NCBI RefSeq assembly: GCF_001854805.1
Contig: NZ_MBLO01000114.1
Location: forward strand, 62,001 to 126,000
Source: Pseudofrankia coriaricola
GTDB taxonomy: Bacteria > Actinomycetota > Actinomycetes > Frankiales > Frankiaceae
Direction of reading: 5' to 3'
Length of the DNA: 64,000 nucleotides
Made by a program: the position numbers and the translations under genes. The notes beneath the pieces were generated by a model. It was not told where the DNA came from and did not search any database. It was given only the letters and a program-made list of their open reading frames with translations. Each line of letters opens with the position of its first letter. Position 1 is the stretch's first letter. Shown piece by piece: positions 26,710 through 34,927 of this stretch.

Positions 26710-27857
26710 GCCTGGACGCGGAACTGGTGGCGCTGCCGTTCTACGAGCAGCGGCACCGAGAGCTGGCCGAGTCGCTGCGCGGGTTCTGCGACACCCACCC
26801 GGAGCTCGTGGTGACGGCCCGCGCCGACGCGCCGGAGAAGTACGCCGCCCGCGTCCTGCGTGCGCTGGGGGCCGCGGGGCTGCTCGACCCCGCCGACCTG
26901 CGCAGCCTGTGCCTCATCAGGGAGGCTCTTGCCTACACCGAGGACCTGGCCGACTTCGCGTTCTCCATCCAGGTCCTCGCCGCCTGGCCGATCCGGCGCC
27001 ATGGCACCGACGAGCAGCGGCGGCGCTGGCTTCCCGGGATGGCGCGCGGCGAGCTGGCCGGTGCGTTCGCGCTGTCCGAGGAGCAGGCCGGCTCGGACGT
27101 CGGGGCACTCGCCCTGCGCGCCGTGCCCGAGGGCGACGGGTATGTCCTGGACGGGCACAAGACGTGGATCGCCGGCGCCGCGGGAGCCGACGTCTTCTGC
27201 GTGGTGGCCCGCACCGGCGAGGGCCCGGCCGCGCTGGGCCTGACCGCCCTGCTCGTGCCGGCCGGCACACGGGGGCTGCGGATCGAGCCGATCGACCTGG
27301 TCGCGCCGCGTGACATCGCCCGGTTGGAGTTCGACGGCTGCCGGGTCCCGGCCGACGCGGTGCTGGGCGCCCGTGGCGGCGGGTTCGTCGTGGCCATGGA
27401 ACTGCTCGAACGGTTCCGCCTCACCGTCGGCGCCGCGGCGCTCGGCTTCGCGCGCCGGGCCGCCGACGCCGCCCTGGTGAGGGCCCGGCAGCGGGCGGCG
27501 TACGGCGGGCGGCTGTTCGACCTGCCGACGGTGAAGGCCACCTTCGGCGACATCGAGGTAAGGCTCAACGCCGCCGCGCTCCTGGTGGCCAGGGCCGCCT
27601 GGGAGGCCGACCGGGGCGCCCCGCTGGCGAGGCACTCCAGCATCGCGAAGCTGTACGCCACCGAGGCCGCCCAGCAGGTCGTGGACGCCGCGGTGCAGGT
27701 GTACGGCGCGGCGGGGCTGGTGCGCGACAGCCTGCCCGAACGGCTGTACCGGCAGATCCGGTCGCTACGGATCTACGAGGGCGCCTCCGAGGTGCTGCGG
27801 CTAGCCGTCGCCGACGCGCTGGGGCCGCGCGGCCGGGACGGTGCGCTCGCCCGATGA
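26706..27857 (+). CDS. Acyl-CoA dehydrogenase-like flavoprotein
   Basis: 383 residues, normal family length. Seen are FALSEEQAGSDVGALALRA (FAD and substrate site), DGHKTWIAGA, and the C-terminal RIYEGASEVLRL with the catalytic-base glutamate position of the acyl-CoA dehydrogenase family. The GTG overlaps the previous stop (GTGA). In triacsin biosynthesis an enzyme of this class oxidises an ACP-bound acylated hydrazinoacetyl group to the hydrazone. With a ligase, an ACP and a GNAT in the same cluster, that is the most likely job here. The alternative is ordinary desaturation of an acyl-ACP. Confidence 0.9.
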   Translation: MSLDAELVALPFYEQRHRELAESLRGFCDTHPELVVTARADAPEKYAARVLRALGAAGLLDPADLRSLCLIREALAYTEDLADFAFSIQVLAAWPIRRHGTDEQRRRWLPGMARGELAGAFALSEEQAGSDVGALALRAVPEGDGYVLDGHKTWIAGAAGADVFCVVARTGEGPAALGLTALLVPAGTRGLRIEPIDLVAPRDIARLEFDGCRVPADAVLGARGGGFVVAMELLERFRLTVGAAALGFARRAADAALVRARQRAAYGGRLFDLPTVKATFGDIEVRLNAAALLVARAAWEADRGAPLARHSSIAKLYATEAAQQVVDAAVQVYGAAGLVRDSLPERLYRQIRSLRIYEGASEVLRLAVADALGPRGRDGALAR

Positions 27858-27886
27858 CACCGCCGGACCGTCCGGACCGCTACCCA

Positions 27887-27950
27887 CCCTGCCCACACCG
27901 CTCCCTGCCCACACCGCTCCCTGCCCGTAACACTCCCTGCCCGTAACACC
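27887..27950. repeat. Four tandem 16-bp repeats between the two halves of the cluster
   Basis: Units at 27887, 27903, 27919 and 27935: two copies of CCCTGCCCACACCGCT and then CCCTGCCCGTAACACT and CCCTGCCCGTAACACC. They occupy the only sizeable gap in the biosynthetic cluster, just after the acyl-CoA dehydrogenase stop. Possibly a slippage array or a spacer that splits transcription units. Confidence 0.9.
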
Positions 27951-28065
27951 CCTCTCCGTCCGCACCACCCCCCTTCGACGCCGGGTGGTCGGCGAACCCG
28001 CCGCCGGTCGACGTGACCGCGCTCGACGACCTGATCTCGCCAGACGCTGAAAGCGAGCTCTACTC

Positions 28066-29361
28066 ATGGGGAGTACGTCTCCGCGGTACCGCTGTGTCGG
28101 AATCGGCGCCGGACCAGCGAACCTGAGCCTCGCCGCCCTGCTGCACGGTGACCCGGCGACGCCAAACCTGATCATCGACCGGAAGGCCGAGTTCAGCTGG
28201 CACGACGACCAGCTCGTCCCGGGCGCGACCCTCCAGGTGTCCTTGTTCAAGGACCTGGTCAGCCTGTCCGACCCGACCAGCCCGTTCTCGTTCATGGCCT
28301 ACCTGCACGACCGCGGGCGGATCTACCACTACCTCAACGCGCGGTTCGACAACGTGCCCCGCGAGGAGTTCCGCAACTACCTGCGCTGGGCCTGCGGCCG
28401 CAACGAGAACGTCGTCTTCGGCGAGGAGGCGCGGTCCGTCGACTTCGTCGACGACGCGTTCGTGGTGCGAACCGGCCGGCGCACCCTCCGGTCGGACAAC
28501 GTGGTGGTCGGCGTCGGAACCGCGCCGTGGGTGCCGCCGTTCGCCCGGCGGCACCTGGGCGGCGCCACCCAGTTCCACGTCAGCGAGTTCCGGTCGAAGG
28601 CCGTCGGCCTGCGCGACCGGCGGGTGGCGGTGATCGGCGGCGGGCAGTCCGGGGCCGAGGCGTTCCTCGACCTGATCTCCAGGCCGGAGGGCGAGCTGCC
28701 TCACCGGGTGTCGTGGCTGTCCCGGCGGCGCAACTACTTCCCGATGGACGACTCGCCGTTCACCAACGAGTTCTACATGCCCTGCCACTCCGACTACTTC
28801 GCCGACCTCGACCCGGCGGTGCGGACCGAGTTCAACATCCAGCACGTGCTGACCAGCGACGGCATCTCCGAGGCCACCGCGCGCAGGATCTACCAGCAGG
28901 TCTACGTCCACCGGTTCATCACCGGCGCCCCGCAGCTCGCCGGGCTCTACCCCAACCGTGAGGTGGTCAGCGTCGAGGCGTGCTCGCCCGACGGCTGGAG
29001 CATCTCCGCCCAGCACAACGACCTGGCGGGCGGGCTGGAGATCTTCGAGGCCGATGTGATCATCTGGGCCACCGGTTTCCGGCCGGCTCGGATGGACTTC
29101 CTGGCGCCCCTGGAAGGGCGCCTGGAGCGGGAGGGCGACGAGTACCGGGTCGACGCCGACTTCGCCGCCCGCTGGGACGGCCCGGCCGACCGGAACCTGT
29201 TCCTGCAGAACGCCACCCGCGCGCAGCGCGGCCTCGCCGAGGTGAACCTCAGCCTCAACGCCTGGCGCAGCCAGCGCATCGTGGACCGGATCCGTGGCGT
29301 CCGGGCCAGGGCACAGGACCCGGCGTTCGTCGAGTGGTCACCGAAGACGGGAGCCCACTGA
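28066..29361 (+). CDS. L-lysine/L-ornithine N-hydroxylase (SidA/IucD family)
   Basis: 431 residues. FAD-binding GIGAGPAN at residues 12-19, substrate-region FSWHDDQLVPGATLQ in order, NADPH-binding GGGQSGAE near residue 190, MDDSPFTNEFYMP, and the ATGFRP box near residue 335 mark a flavin amino-acid N-monooxygenase. It should make N6-hydroxylysine or N5-hydroxyornithine in the cytosol. No siderophore NRPS or NIS synthetase is present. Instead the next two genes encode a DAO-type oxidase and a cupin-MetRS fusion, the trio known to turn N6-hydroxylysine plus glycine into hydrazinoacetate. Lysine is therefore the favoured substrate. The stop overlaps the next ATG (TGATG). Confidence 0.95.
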   Translation: MGSTSPRYRCVGIGAGPANLSLAALLHGDPATPNLIIDRKAEFSWHDDQLVPGATLQVSLFKDLVSLSDPTSPFSFMAYLHDRGRIYHYLNARFDNVPREEFRNYLRWACGRNENVVFGEEARSVDFVDDAFVVRTGRRTLRSDNVVVGVGTAPWVPPFARRHLGGATQFHVSEFRSKAVGLRDRRVAVIGGGQSGAEAFLDLISRPEGELPHRVSWLSRRRNYFPMDDSPFTNEFYMPCHSDYFADLDPAVRTEFNIQHVLTSDGISEATARRIYQQVYVHRFITGAPQLAGLYPNREVVSVEACSPDGWSISAQHNDLAGGLEIFEADVIIWATGFRPARMDFLAPLEGRLEREGDEYRVDADFAARWDGPADRNLFLQNATRAQRGLAEVNLSLNAWRSQRIVDRIRGVRARAQDPAFVEWSPKTGAH

Positions 29362-30425
29362 TGGGCCAAGGGGCGTGCGATCATGGCGAAGCCGCGCGCC
29401 CGGAGGCCGCCGCCCAGGCGACGCCGACCGTGGACGCCGACATCGTGGTGGTCGGTGCCGGAGTGGTCGGCTGCCTGGTGGCCACCGAGGCGATGGCCCG
29501 CGAGCCCCGGCGGCGGGTGACGGTGATCGACAAGGGGCTGGTCGGGGGAGGGGCCTCCCGGTTCTCCGCCGGCCTGCACTTCCCCCGCGGGGCCTCCGCG
29601 CGGGTGCGGGCCATGGCCGCCTACAGCGGGCGCTGGTACGAGGAGCTGCGCCGGCGAGACCCACAGATGCCCATCCACCCGGTCGGCATGACCGTGGTCA
29701 GCGCCGACGAGGCCTCGGTCCGGGAGCACTATCTCGCCGAGGTCCGGCTGCGCCCGGTCGACGGCGGCTGGGACTGCGACGGGGCGCAGTACGCCGACGT
29801 CGGCGCGCTGACCCAGCTGCTGGCCGCCCGGCTGCGCGACCGGGTGACGATCCGTGAGGGCACGGCGGTCACCTCCGTGAGTCCGACCGCGGACGGCGTC
29901 GTTCTCACGCTGGGCACCGGCGCGCGGCTCACCGCCAGCCGGGTCGTGCTGGCGCCCGGCCCCTGGCTCGCCTGGCCGGAGCTGCTCGCCCCGCTCGGCA
30001 TCCGCGTCAAGAAGGTCGTCGCCCTGCACGTCGAACGACCCGCCTCCCTGACTGACCGCGCGACCGTCTTCCACGACGAGGACGCGTTCCTGCTCCCGCT
30101 CGCCCACCGTCGCCACTGGCTGTTCAGCTACACCTCGACCGACTGGGACGTCACACCCGACGCGCTGGCCGGCGGGCTGTCCGCCGAAGACCTCGACCGC
30201 GGTCGGGCGCTCCTGGCGCACCACGCCCCGGCGCTGCGCCCGCACTGCGTCTCGGGCCGGGTCTTCTGCGACGCGTACAGCCCTGACCGTGCGCCGATCG
30301 TGCGCCCGATCACCGCCGACGGCCGGGTGATGTTCGCCGGGGCGGCGGGCGGTTCCGGCTACCGGCTGGCCCCCGCGATCGCCGCCGAGTGCGCCGACTG
30401 GCTCGACGAGGAGGACAGTGCATGA
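29361..30425 (+). CDS. DAO-type FAD-dependent amine oxidase (hydrazine-releasing step)
   Basis: 354 residues of the glycine-oxidase/D-amino-acid-oxidase family: dinucleotide motif VVVGAGVVGCLVATEA near residue 30, the GGGASRFSAGLHFPRG loop, and the C-terminal SPDRAPIVRPI and FAGAAGGSGYRLAPAIA FAD contacts. In the s56-p1 and triacsin pathways the homologous enzyme oxidatively cleaves the lysine-glycine hydrazine to free hydrazinoacetic acid. The first about 23 residues are an unconserved extension, encoded by a diverged copy of the same repeat that is duplicated in the ACP gene. The stop overlaps the next ATG (ATGA). Confidence 0.9.
   Translation: MGQGACDHGEAARPEAAAQATPTVDADIVVVGAGVVGCLVATEAMAREPRRRVTVIDKGLVGGGASRFSAGLHFPRGASARVRAMAAYSGRWYEELRRRDPQMPIHPVGMTVVSADEASVREHYLAEVRLRPVDGGWDCDGAQYADVGALTQLLAARLRDRVTIREGTAVTSVSPTADGVVLTLGTGARLTASRVVLAPGPWLAWPELLAPLGIRVKKVVALHVERPASLTDRATVFHDEDAFLLPLAHRRHWLFSYTSTDWDVTPDALAGGLSAEDLDRGRALLAHHAPALRPHCVSGRVFCDAYSPDRAPIVRPITADGRVMFAGAAGGSGYRLAPAIAAECADWLDEEDSA
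29363..29407 (+). repeat. Diverged copy of the ATGGCGAAGCC repeat
   Basis: The start of the oxidase gene (around GCGTGCGATCATGGCGAAGC, then CGGAGGC) resembles the 45-base element found twice in the ACP gene at 33968 and 34028, with the same core ATGGCGAAGCC and CCGGAGGC. It codes the non-conserved N-terminal extension of the oxidase. Confidence 0.55.
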
Positions 30426-32410
30426 TCATCGAGCGCTATGACGCCGCCGCGCTCTCCCAGGCCTTCGGGATCGACATGGCCTCGGTCGACGGGCTGGGCT
30501 CCGCCGCCGCCTGGGGCCGCGTCGCGCCCCACAGCGTCTCGATGCACCACCGGCACGACGAGACCGAGCTGATCGTCGTCGTCGCCGGCCGCGGTGAGGT
30601 CGTCGTGGGCGCGGGGCACCACCCGGTCGAGGCGGGTACCGCCCTGCTGTTCGAACCGTTCGAGGACCACGTCGTGCGCAACACGGGGGACCGGGATCTG
30701 GTCTTCCTCAGCCAGTACTGGCGCGACGGCGCCCGCGCGGTGTCCTCGGCCGCGCCGGTGACCAGCGAGCATCGCGGCCGGCCGGTGTTCGTCTTCTCGA
30801 CGCCGCCCACCCCGAACGGCGACCTTCACCTCGGCCACCTCGCCGGGCCCTACCTGGGCGCCGACGTCTACGTCCGGTTCCAGCGGATGCACGGCGCCCG
30901 CGTCTGGCACCTGACGGGCAGCGACGACTTCCAGTCCTACGTGGTCGACCGCGCTCGCCGGGAAGGCAGGTCGAACGCCGAGACGGCGGCGCACTACAGC
31001 GCCGAGATCGCGGAAACCCTGCGGCTGATGGACATCTCGCCCGACCAGTACACCGCGACGAGCACCGACCCCACCTACGTCCCCGTGCTGAGGGACTTCT
31101 TCACCGGGCTGGTCGAGCGCGGCGCGATCGCCGCGGCGGACGGCCCCGCGCTGTTCGACCCGCGGACCGGCCAGTACCTCTACGAGGTGGACGTCCGCGG
31201 CCGCTGCCCCGGCTGCGGCCAGACCACCGGCGGCAACATCTGCGAGGAGTGCGGCGAGCCGAACACCGTGGCCGACCTGGCCGACCCGGTCGCCGCGCCG
31301 TCCGGCCAGGCACCGACCGCCGGCACGGCCCGTCGCTACCTGCTCGGGCTGCACGAGCACGCCGGCACGGTGCTCGACCACCACCGCCGGGGCCGCGTCC
31401 CGGCCCGGTTGCGGGAGCTCGCCGCGCGGCTGTTCCGCCGGGAACGCATCGACCTCCCCGTGAGCCACCCCAGCGACTGGGGCGTCACCCCGCGCGAGGC
31501 GGACGGCGCCGGCCAGGTGATCTGGGTGTGGCCGGAGATGGCCTTCGGTTTCCTGTATGGCATCCAGAAGCTGGGCGAGCGGCTCGGCCACGGCTGGACG
31601 GCAGCCGAGCCGGCCGACGACTGGAAGATCGTCCATTTCTTTGGCTACGACAACAGCTTCTACCACGCGATTCTCTACCCGGTGCTCTACCGGCTCGCCC
31701 TGCCCGGCTGGACACCGGACATCGACTACCACGTCAACGAGTTCCTCCTCTACGACGGCCAGAAGTTCTCGACCAGCCGCCGGCACGCCATCTGGGGCAA
31801 GCAGATCCTCGACGCCGACAGCGTGGACGCCGTGCGGTACTTCCTCGCCCGTAACCGCCCCGAAGTGGAGCGGACGAACTTCACGCTCGCCGACTACGAA
31901 CACACGCTGTCGACCAGCCTGATCGGTACCTGGCAGTCCTGGCTGAACGACCTCGGCTGGCGGGTCGCCGACCGCCACGGCGGTGTGGCGCCCGACGCCG
32001 GCAACTGGACGCCCGAGCACGCCGGGTTTCTCGGCCGGCTGGAGGCCCGGCTCCGCGCGCTCACCGCCAGCCTGCGGCCCGGCGGGTTCTCCCTCAACCA
32101 GGCCGCCGCCGAACTGGACGCGCTGGTGGCGGACGCGTCGCGGTTCAGCCGCGCGGAGGATGGGCTGGCGCGGGCCGGCGGCATGCCGGACGAGACGCGC
32201 ACGGCCACGGCGCTCGAGCTGGCCGCCGCCGCGCTGCTCGCGCGCGGCGCCGCGCCGGTGATGCCGCGCTTCGCCGGCCGGCTGGCCGAGGCCCTCGGCC
32301 AGCCGCCGCCCGACCGGTGGCCGAGCACCGTCGAGCTGATACCGCCGGGCAGCAAGCTCACCCTCGCCGACGCCACGTTCTTCCGCCCGACCAGCGGGAA
32401 CCTCTCGTGA
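30422..32410 (+). CDS. Cupin-methionyl-tRNA-synthetase-like fusion: hydrazine synthetase
   Basis: 662 residues. Residues 1-100 are a cupin with His43, His45, Glu49 and His83 as metal ligands (MHHRHDETE and EDHVVRN). Residues about 120-660 are MetRS-like: class I HLGH at 136-139 (TPPTPNGDLHLGHLAGPYLG), a zinc knuckle with Cys262, 265, 274 and 277, and a KMSKS variant KFSTS at 448-452. This two-domain architecture is that of Spb40/Tri28-type hydrazine synthetases. They activate an amino acid (glycine in known cases), esterify the hydroxylamine of N6-hydroxylysine and rearrange it to an N-N bond. It is flanked by the matching hydroxylase and oxidase, overlapping by ATGA, so it is not a housekeeping MetRS. 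Confidence 0.94.
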   Translation: MIIERYDAAALSQAFGIDMASVDGLGSAAAWGRVAPHSVSMHHRHDETELIVVVAGRGEVVVGAGHHPVEAGTALLFEPFEDHVVRNTGDRDLVFLSQYWRDGARAVSSAAPVTSEHRGRPVFVFSTPPTPNGDLHLGHLAGPYLGADVYVRFQRMHGARVWHLTGSDDFQSYVVDRARREGRSNAETAAHYSAEIAETLRLMDISPDQYTATSTDPTYVPVLRDFFTGLVERGAIAAADGPALFDPRTGQYLYEVDVRGRCPGCGQTTGGNICEECGEPNTVADLADPVAAPSGQAPTAGTARRYLLGLHEHAGTVLDHHRRGRVPARLRELAARLFRRERIDLPVSHPSDWGVTPREADGAGQVIWVWPEMAFGFLYGIQKLGERLGHGWTAAEPADDWKIVHFFGYDNSFYHAILYPVLYRLALPGWTPDIDYHVNEFLLYDGQKFSTSRRHAIWGKQILDADSVDAVRYFLARNRPEVERTNFTLADYEHTLSTSLIGTWQSWLNDLGWRVADRHGGVAPDAGNWTPEHAGFLGRLEARLRALTASLRPGGFSLNQAAAELDALVADASRFSRAEDGLARAGGMPDETRTATALELAAAALLARGAAPVMPRFAGRLAEALGQPPPDRWPSTVELIPPGSKLTLADATFFRPTSGNLS

Positions 32411-33909
32411 TCAACGAGCTCCTGGCGTCCACGCCGGACCGCGGGACCCTGCACATCAGCAGGCTGGCCGGCACCCGCGAGGTCCCGCTCGCCGAGGTCT
32501 GGCGGTTGTCCGGTCTGGTCGCGGCCGGCCTGCGTGCCCGCGGCCTCGGCGCGGGCGACCGGATCGGCATCCTCGGCGCCAACAGCCTCGAATGGGTAGT
32601 GCTCGACCTGGCCGCCCTGCGCAGCAAGGTCGAGACCGCCGGCCTGGAACCAGGCAAGTTCATGCCCACGCGCGAGCTCATGCGCCGCTACGGCCTGTCC
32701 CTCCTCTTCACCGACCGGCCGTGCGACGAGCCCGGCGTCGAGCAGCTCGGGACGCTGCTCGACGACCTGACCGACCTGACCGGCGCGGCGCAACCGGCGC
32801 CGGCGACGTACGCCCCGGACGAGGTCACCACGATCAAGTTCACCTCGGGAAGCACCGGCACACCCAAGGGCCTGGGCGCCACCATCGGCAGCGTCGACAG
32901 TTCGCTGAACGCCGTCCAGGACATGTTCGGCCATGGCCCCGGCGACAACCTGCTCGTGTTCCTGCCGTTGTCGTTGCTCCAGCAGCGCTACTGGGTGTAC
33001 TCGGCGCTGCGGTACGGCCATGACGTGACGGTGTGCACCTACGAGGCGGCCTTCGCGGCGCTCACCCAGGTACGCCCGACCGTCGTGATGGGCGTGCCCG
33101 GCTTCTTCGAGGGCGCCCGCAGCCAGATCGAGCGCCGCGCCCGGCGCACCGGCCTGGACCTCGCCGAGGTGGCTCGCGACCTGTTCGGCGACCGCATCCG
33201 CTACCTGTGGACCGGCTCGGCCCCCGCCGATCCCGCCACCCTCGCCTTCTTCAACCGGCTCGGGCTGCCGATCTACGAGGGCTACGGTCTCAACGAGACC
33301 TGCATCGTGGCCAAGAACCACCCGGCGGCGCACCGCGAGGGCAGCGTGGGCCGGGTGCTGCCGGGCAAGCAGGTGATCGTCGACGACGACGGGGTCATCC
33401 ACGTGCGCGCCGAGCACCCGGTGAACCGGCGGTACGCCTACTGCGAGCCCGGCGACTCCGAACGCGTCTTCGGCCCTGATGGCACGGTCCGCACCGGCGA
33501 CCTCGGATATCTCGACCCCGACGGCTTCCTTTTCATCCTCGGCCGCGCCGATGACACGATCGTGCTCGACAACGGCAAGAAAGTCATTGTCCGGCAGATC
33601 GAGGAACACCTGAAGGCCAGCCCGGCCATCGCGGAATGCGTGCTCTACTGCCCCGCCCAGACGGAGCTGGTGGCGGTCGTCTCGCCCGCGTCGGCGCCGG
33701 CGGACACGGCCGCCATTTCGGCGCAGCTCACGGCCACGAACCGCGCGCTCAGCGGTGACCAGTACATCCACCGCGTCGTGGTGGCCGACGAGCCGTTCAG
33801 CATCGACAACGGCCTGCTCACCTCGCAGTACAAGCCCAGGCGGAAGCAGATCCGGGCGCGCTACCTGCGCGAGATCGGCGACCCGAGGAAGGGAATCCAT
33901 GCTGCCTGA
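32407..33909 (+). CDS. Acyl-AMP ligase (AMP-binding enzyme) loading the cluster ACP
   Basis: 500 residues of the ANL adenylating family. A3 motif FTSGSTGTPKG near residue 150, A5 YEGYGLNET, A7 RTGDLGYLDPDG, hinge ILGRADDTIVLDNGKKV and the terminal catalytic-lysine region YKPRRKQI are all present. The GTG overlaps the hydrazine-synthetase stop. The gene overlaps the ACP start by 11 bases, so the two are a natural ligase-carrier pair. Likely substrate: an N-acylated hydrazinoacetic acid, as in triacsin biosynthesis (inference). No condensation or ketosynthase domain is attached. Confidence 0.92.
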   Translation: MINELLASTPDRGTLHISRLAGTREVPLAEVWRLSGLVAAGLRARGLGAGDRIGILGANSLEWVVLDLAALRSKVETAGLEPGKFMPTRELMRRYGLSLLFTDRPCDEPGVEQLGTLLDDLTDLTGAAQPAPATYAPDEVTTIKFTSGSTGTPKGLGATIGSVDSSLNAVQDMFGHGPGDNLLVFLPLSLLQQRYWVYSALRYGHDVTVCTYEAAFAALTQVRPTVVMGVPGFFEGARSQIERRARRTGLDLAEVARDLFGDRIRYLWTGSAPADPATLAFFNRLGLPIYEGYGLNETCIVAKNHPAAHREGSVGRVLPGKQVIVDDDGVIHVRAEHPVNRRYAYCEPGDSERVFGPDGTVRTGDLGYLDPDGFLFILGRADDTIVLDNGKKVIVRQIEEHLKASPAIAECVLYCPAQTELVAVVSPASAPADTAAISAQLTATNRALSGDQYIHRVVVADEPFSIDNGLLTSQYKPRRKQIRARYLREIGDPRKGIHAA

Positions 33910-34324
33910 CCCAGCCAAAGACGCTCCCCCAAAGATCGGCTGGCGCCGATCTTTGGGGACCCCGGCGGCGACAATGGCGAAGCCTTGCGCGGCCGGAGGC
34001 GTACCAGCCGACCCAGCCAAAGGCCGCGCGACAATGGCGAAGCCTTGCGCGGCCGGAGGCGTGCCAGCCGACATCGAGGCCGCGGCCCGGGAGAACCTGG
34101 CGGCGGTGCTGACGTTCGACGTCGCCCCCGCCGACCTGGCGAGCGACGTCGACCTGACCGGCACCTATGGGCTCACCTCACTGAACAAGGTTCTTTTCCT
34201 GACCTCGCTGTGCAGGGACACGGGCGTCGACATCGCGCGCCTCACCGAGGACGATCTGGCGGGAATGCACACGCTGCGCGACTGCGTGGACATCCTGTCG
34301 CCGCACCTTCCGGCCGGGACCTGA
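33899..34324 (+). CDS. Acyl carrier protein with repeat-derived N-terminal extension
   Basis: The carrier domain is residues about 58-141 (IEAAARENLAAVLTFDV, then DLTGTYGLTSLNKVLFL). Ser94 in GLTSLNK sits at the phosphopantetheine position, with Thr in place of the usual Asp. The first about 57 residues are not ACP-like: they are coded by a perfect 14-bp-arm hairpin and two copies of a 45-base repeat, giving ATMAKPCAAGGVPAD twice. Translation may start at ATG 33899 (overlapping the ligase end) or at the internal ATG 34034, which would give a normal about 96-residue ACP. It presumably carries the hydrazinoacetyl/hydrazonoacetyl group. Confidence 0.85.
   Translation: MLPDPAKDAPPKIGWRRSLGTPAATMAKPCAAGGVPADPAKGRATMAKPCAAGGVPADIEAAARENLAAVLTFDVAPADLASDVDLTGTYGLTSLNKVLFLTSLCRDTGVDIARLTEDDLAGMHTLRDCVDILSPHLPAGT
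33927..33958. repeat. Perfect hairpin in the 5' part of the ACP gene
   Basis: Arms CCCCAAAGATCGGC and GCCGATCTTTGGGG (14 bp, no mismatch) around the loop TGGC, just after the ligase stop. It could be an inserted palindromic element, an attenuator, or an RNA-processing/stability site that alters ligase to ACP stoichiometry. Confidence 0.9.
33968..34072 (+). repeat. Two direct copies of a 45-bp element, 60-bp period
   Basis: Copies at 33968-34012 and 34028-34072 differ at one base. Each begins GCGACAATGGCGAAGCCTTG and ends CCAGCCGAC. The 15-base linker GCCAAAG-type sequence also occurs before the hairpin at 33911. The period is a multiple of three, so the ACP frame is preserved. Confidence 0.95.
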
Positions 34325-34327
34325 CCG

Positions 34328-34927
34328 GTGGCCTGGAGCACGGACGGTCCGGCCGTCCTGGGTAACGACCATGTCCGCCTCGCGCCCGTCACCGAGCCCG
34401 ACCGGGAACCATTGCGGGCGATCGCCCTTGACCCGGACATCTGGCGGTACTTCGTGTCCCGGGTGGAATCCGACCCCGACTTCGACGCGTTCTTCGACGC
34501 CACGCTGGCCGATCACCGAGCCGGCCGGCGATGTGTCTTCGTCATCACCGACAGGCGCACCGGCCGGGCCGCGGGCAGCATGAGCTACGGCAACCTGTCC
34601 GAACCGGACTCCAGGCTGGAGATCGGCTGGTCCTGGCTCGGCCGCGACTTCCGCGGCGCGGGGATCAACCGGTGGGCCAAGTTGCTGCTGCTGGAGCACG
34701 CCTTCGAACGCCTGGGCGCGTTGCGGGTGGAGTTCAAGACCGACGTGCTCAACACCCAGGCCCGGCGCGGCCTACGCAACATCGGCGCCGTCGAGGAGGG
34801 CGTGCTCCGCAGCTACAACCCCATGCCGGACGGGCGCCGCCGCGACGCGGTCTACTACAGCGTCCTGGCCGAGGAATGGCCGAGCCTGAAGAAGACACTC
34901 AGCGAGCACCCGAAGGTGCGCCCGTGA
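34328..34927 (+). CDS. GNAT-family N-acyltransferase
   Basis: 199 residues, RimJ/RimL-like GNAT: LRLAPVT-type start (VRLAPVTEPDREPLRAI), the acyl-CoA pyrophosphate-loop region GWSWLGRDFRGAGINRWAKLLLL and the helix after it, then RVEFKTDVLNTQARRGLRNIGAVEEG, typical of N-terminal or amine acetyltransferases. In triacsin biosynthesis a GNAT succinylates hydrazinoacetate as temporary protection before loading on the ACP; a similar role is inferred here. A self-resistance acetyltransferase is the alternative. It starts three bases after the ACP stop, and its own stop overlaps the next GTG. Confidence 0.88.
   Translation: MAWSTDGPAVLGNDHVRLAPVTEPDREPLRAIALDPDIWRYFVSRVESDPDFDAFFDATLADHRAGRRCVFVITDRRTGRAAGSMSYGNLSEPDSRLEIGWSWLGRDFRGAGINRWAKLLLLEHAFERLGALRVEFKTDVLNTQARRGLRNIGAVEEGVLRSYNPMPDGRRRDAVYYSVLAEEWPSLKKTLSEHPKVRP

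Noticed and set aside
27887-27950. CRISPR-like array
   Set aside because: 16-base units directly adjacent with no spacers and no cas genes.
28066-29361. Siderophore cluster, suggested by the lysine/ornithine N-hydroxylase
   Set aside because: No NRPS, NIS synthetase, hydroxamate acyltransferase of the IucB type or iron transport genes are nearby. The cupin-MetRS and DAO neighbours fit hydrazine formation instead.
30422-32410. Housekeeping methionyl-tRNA synthetase
   Set aside because: It has an N-terminal cupin, a divergent KFSTS motif, and sits inside a biosynthetic operon with the matching hydroxylase and oxidase.
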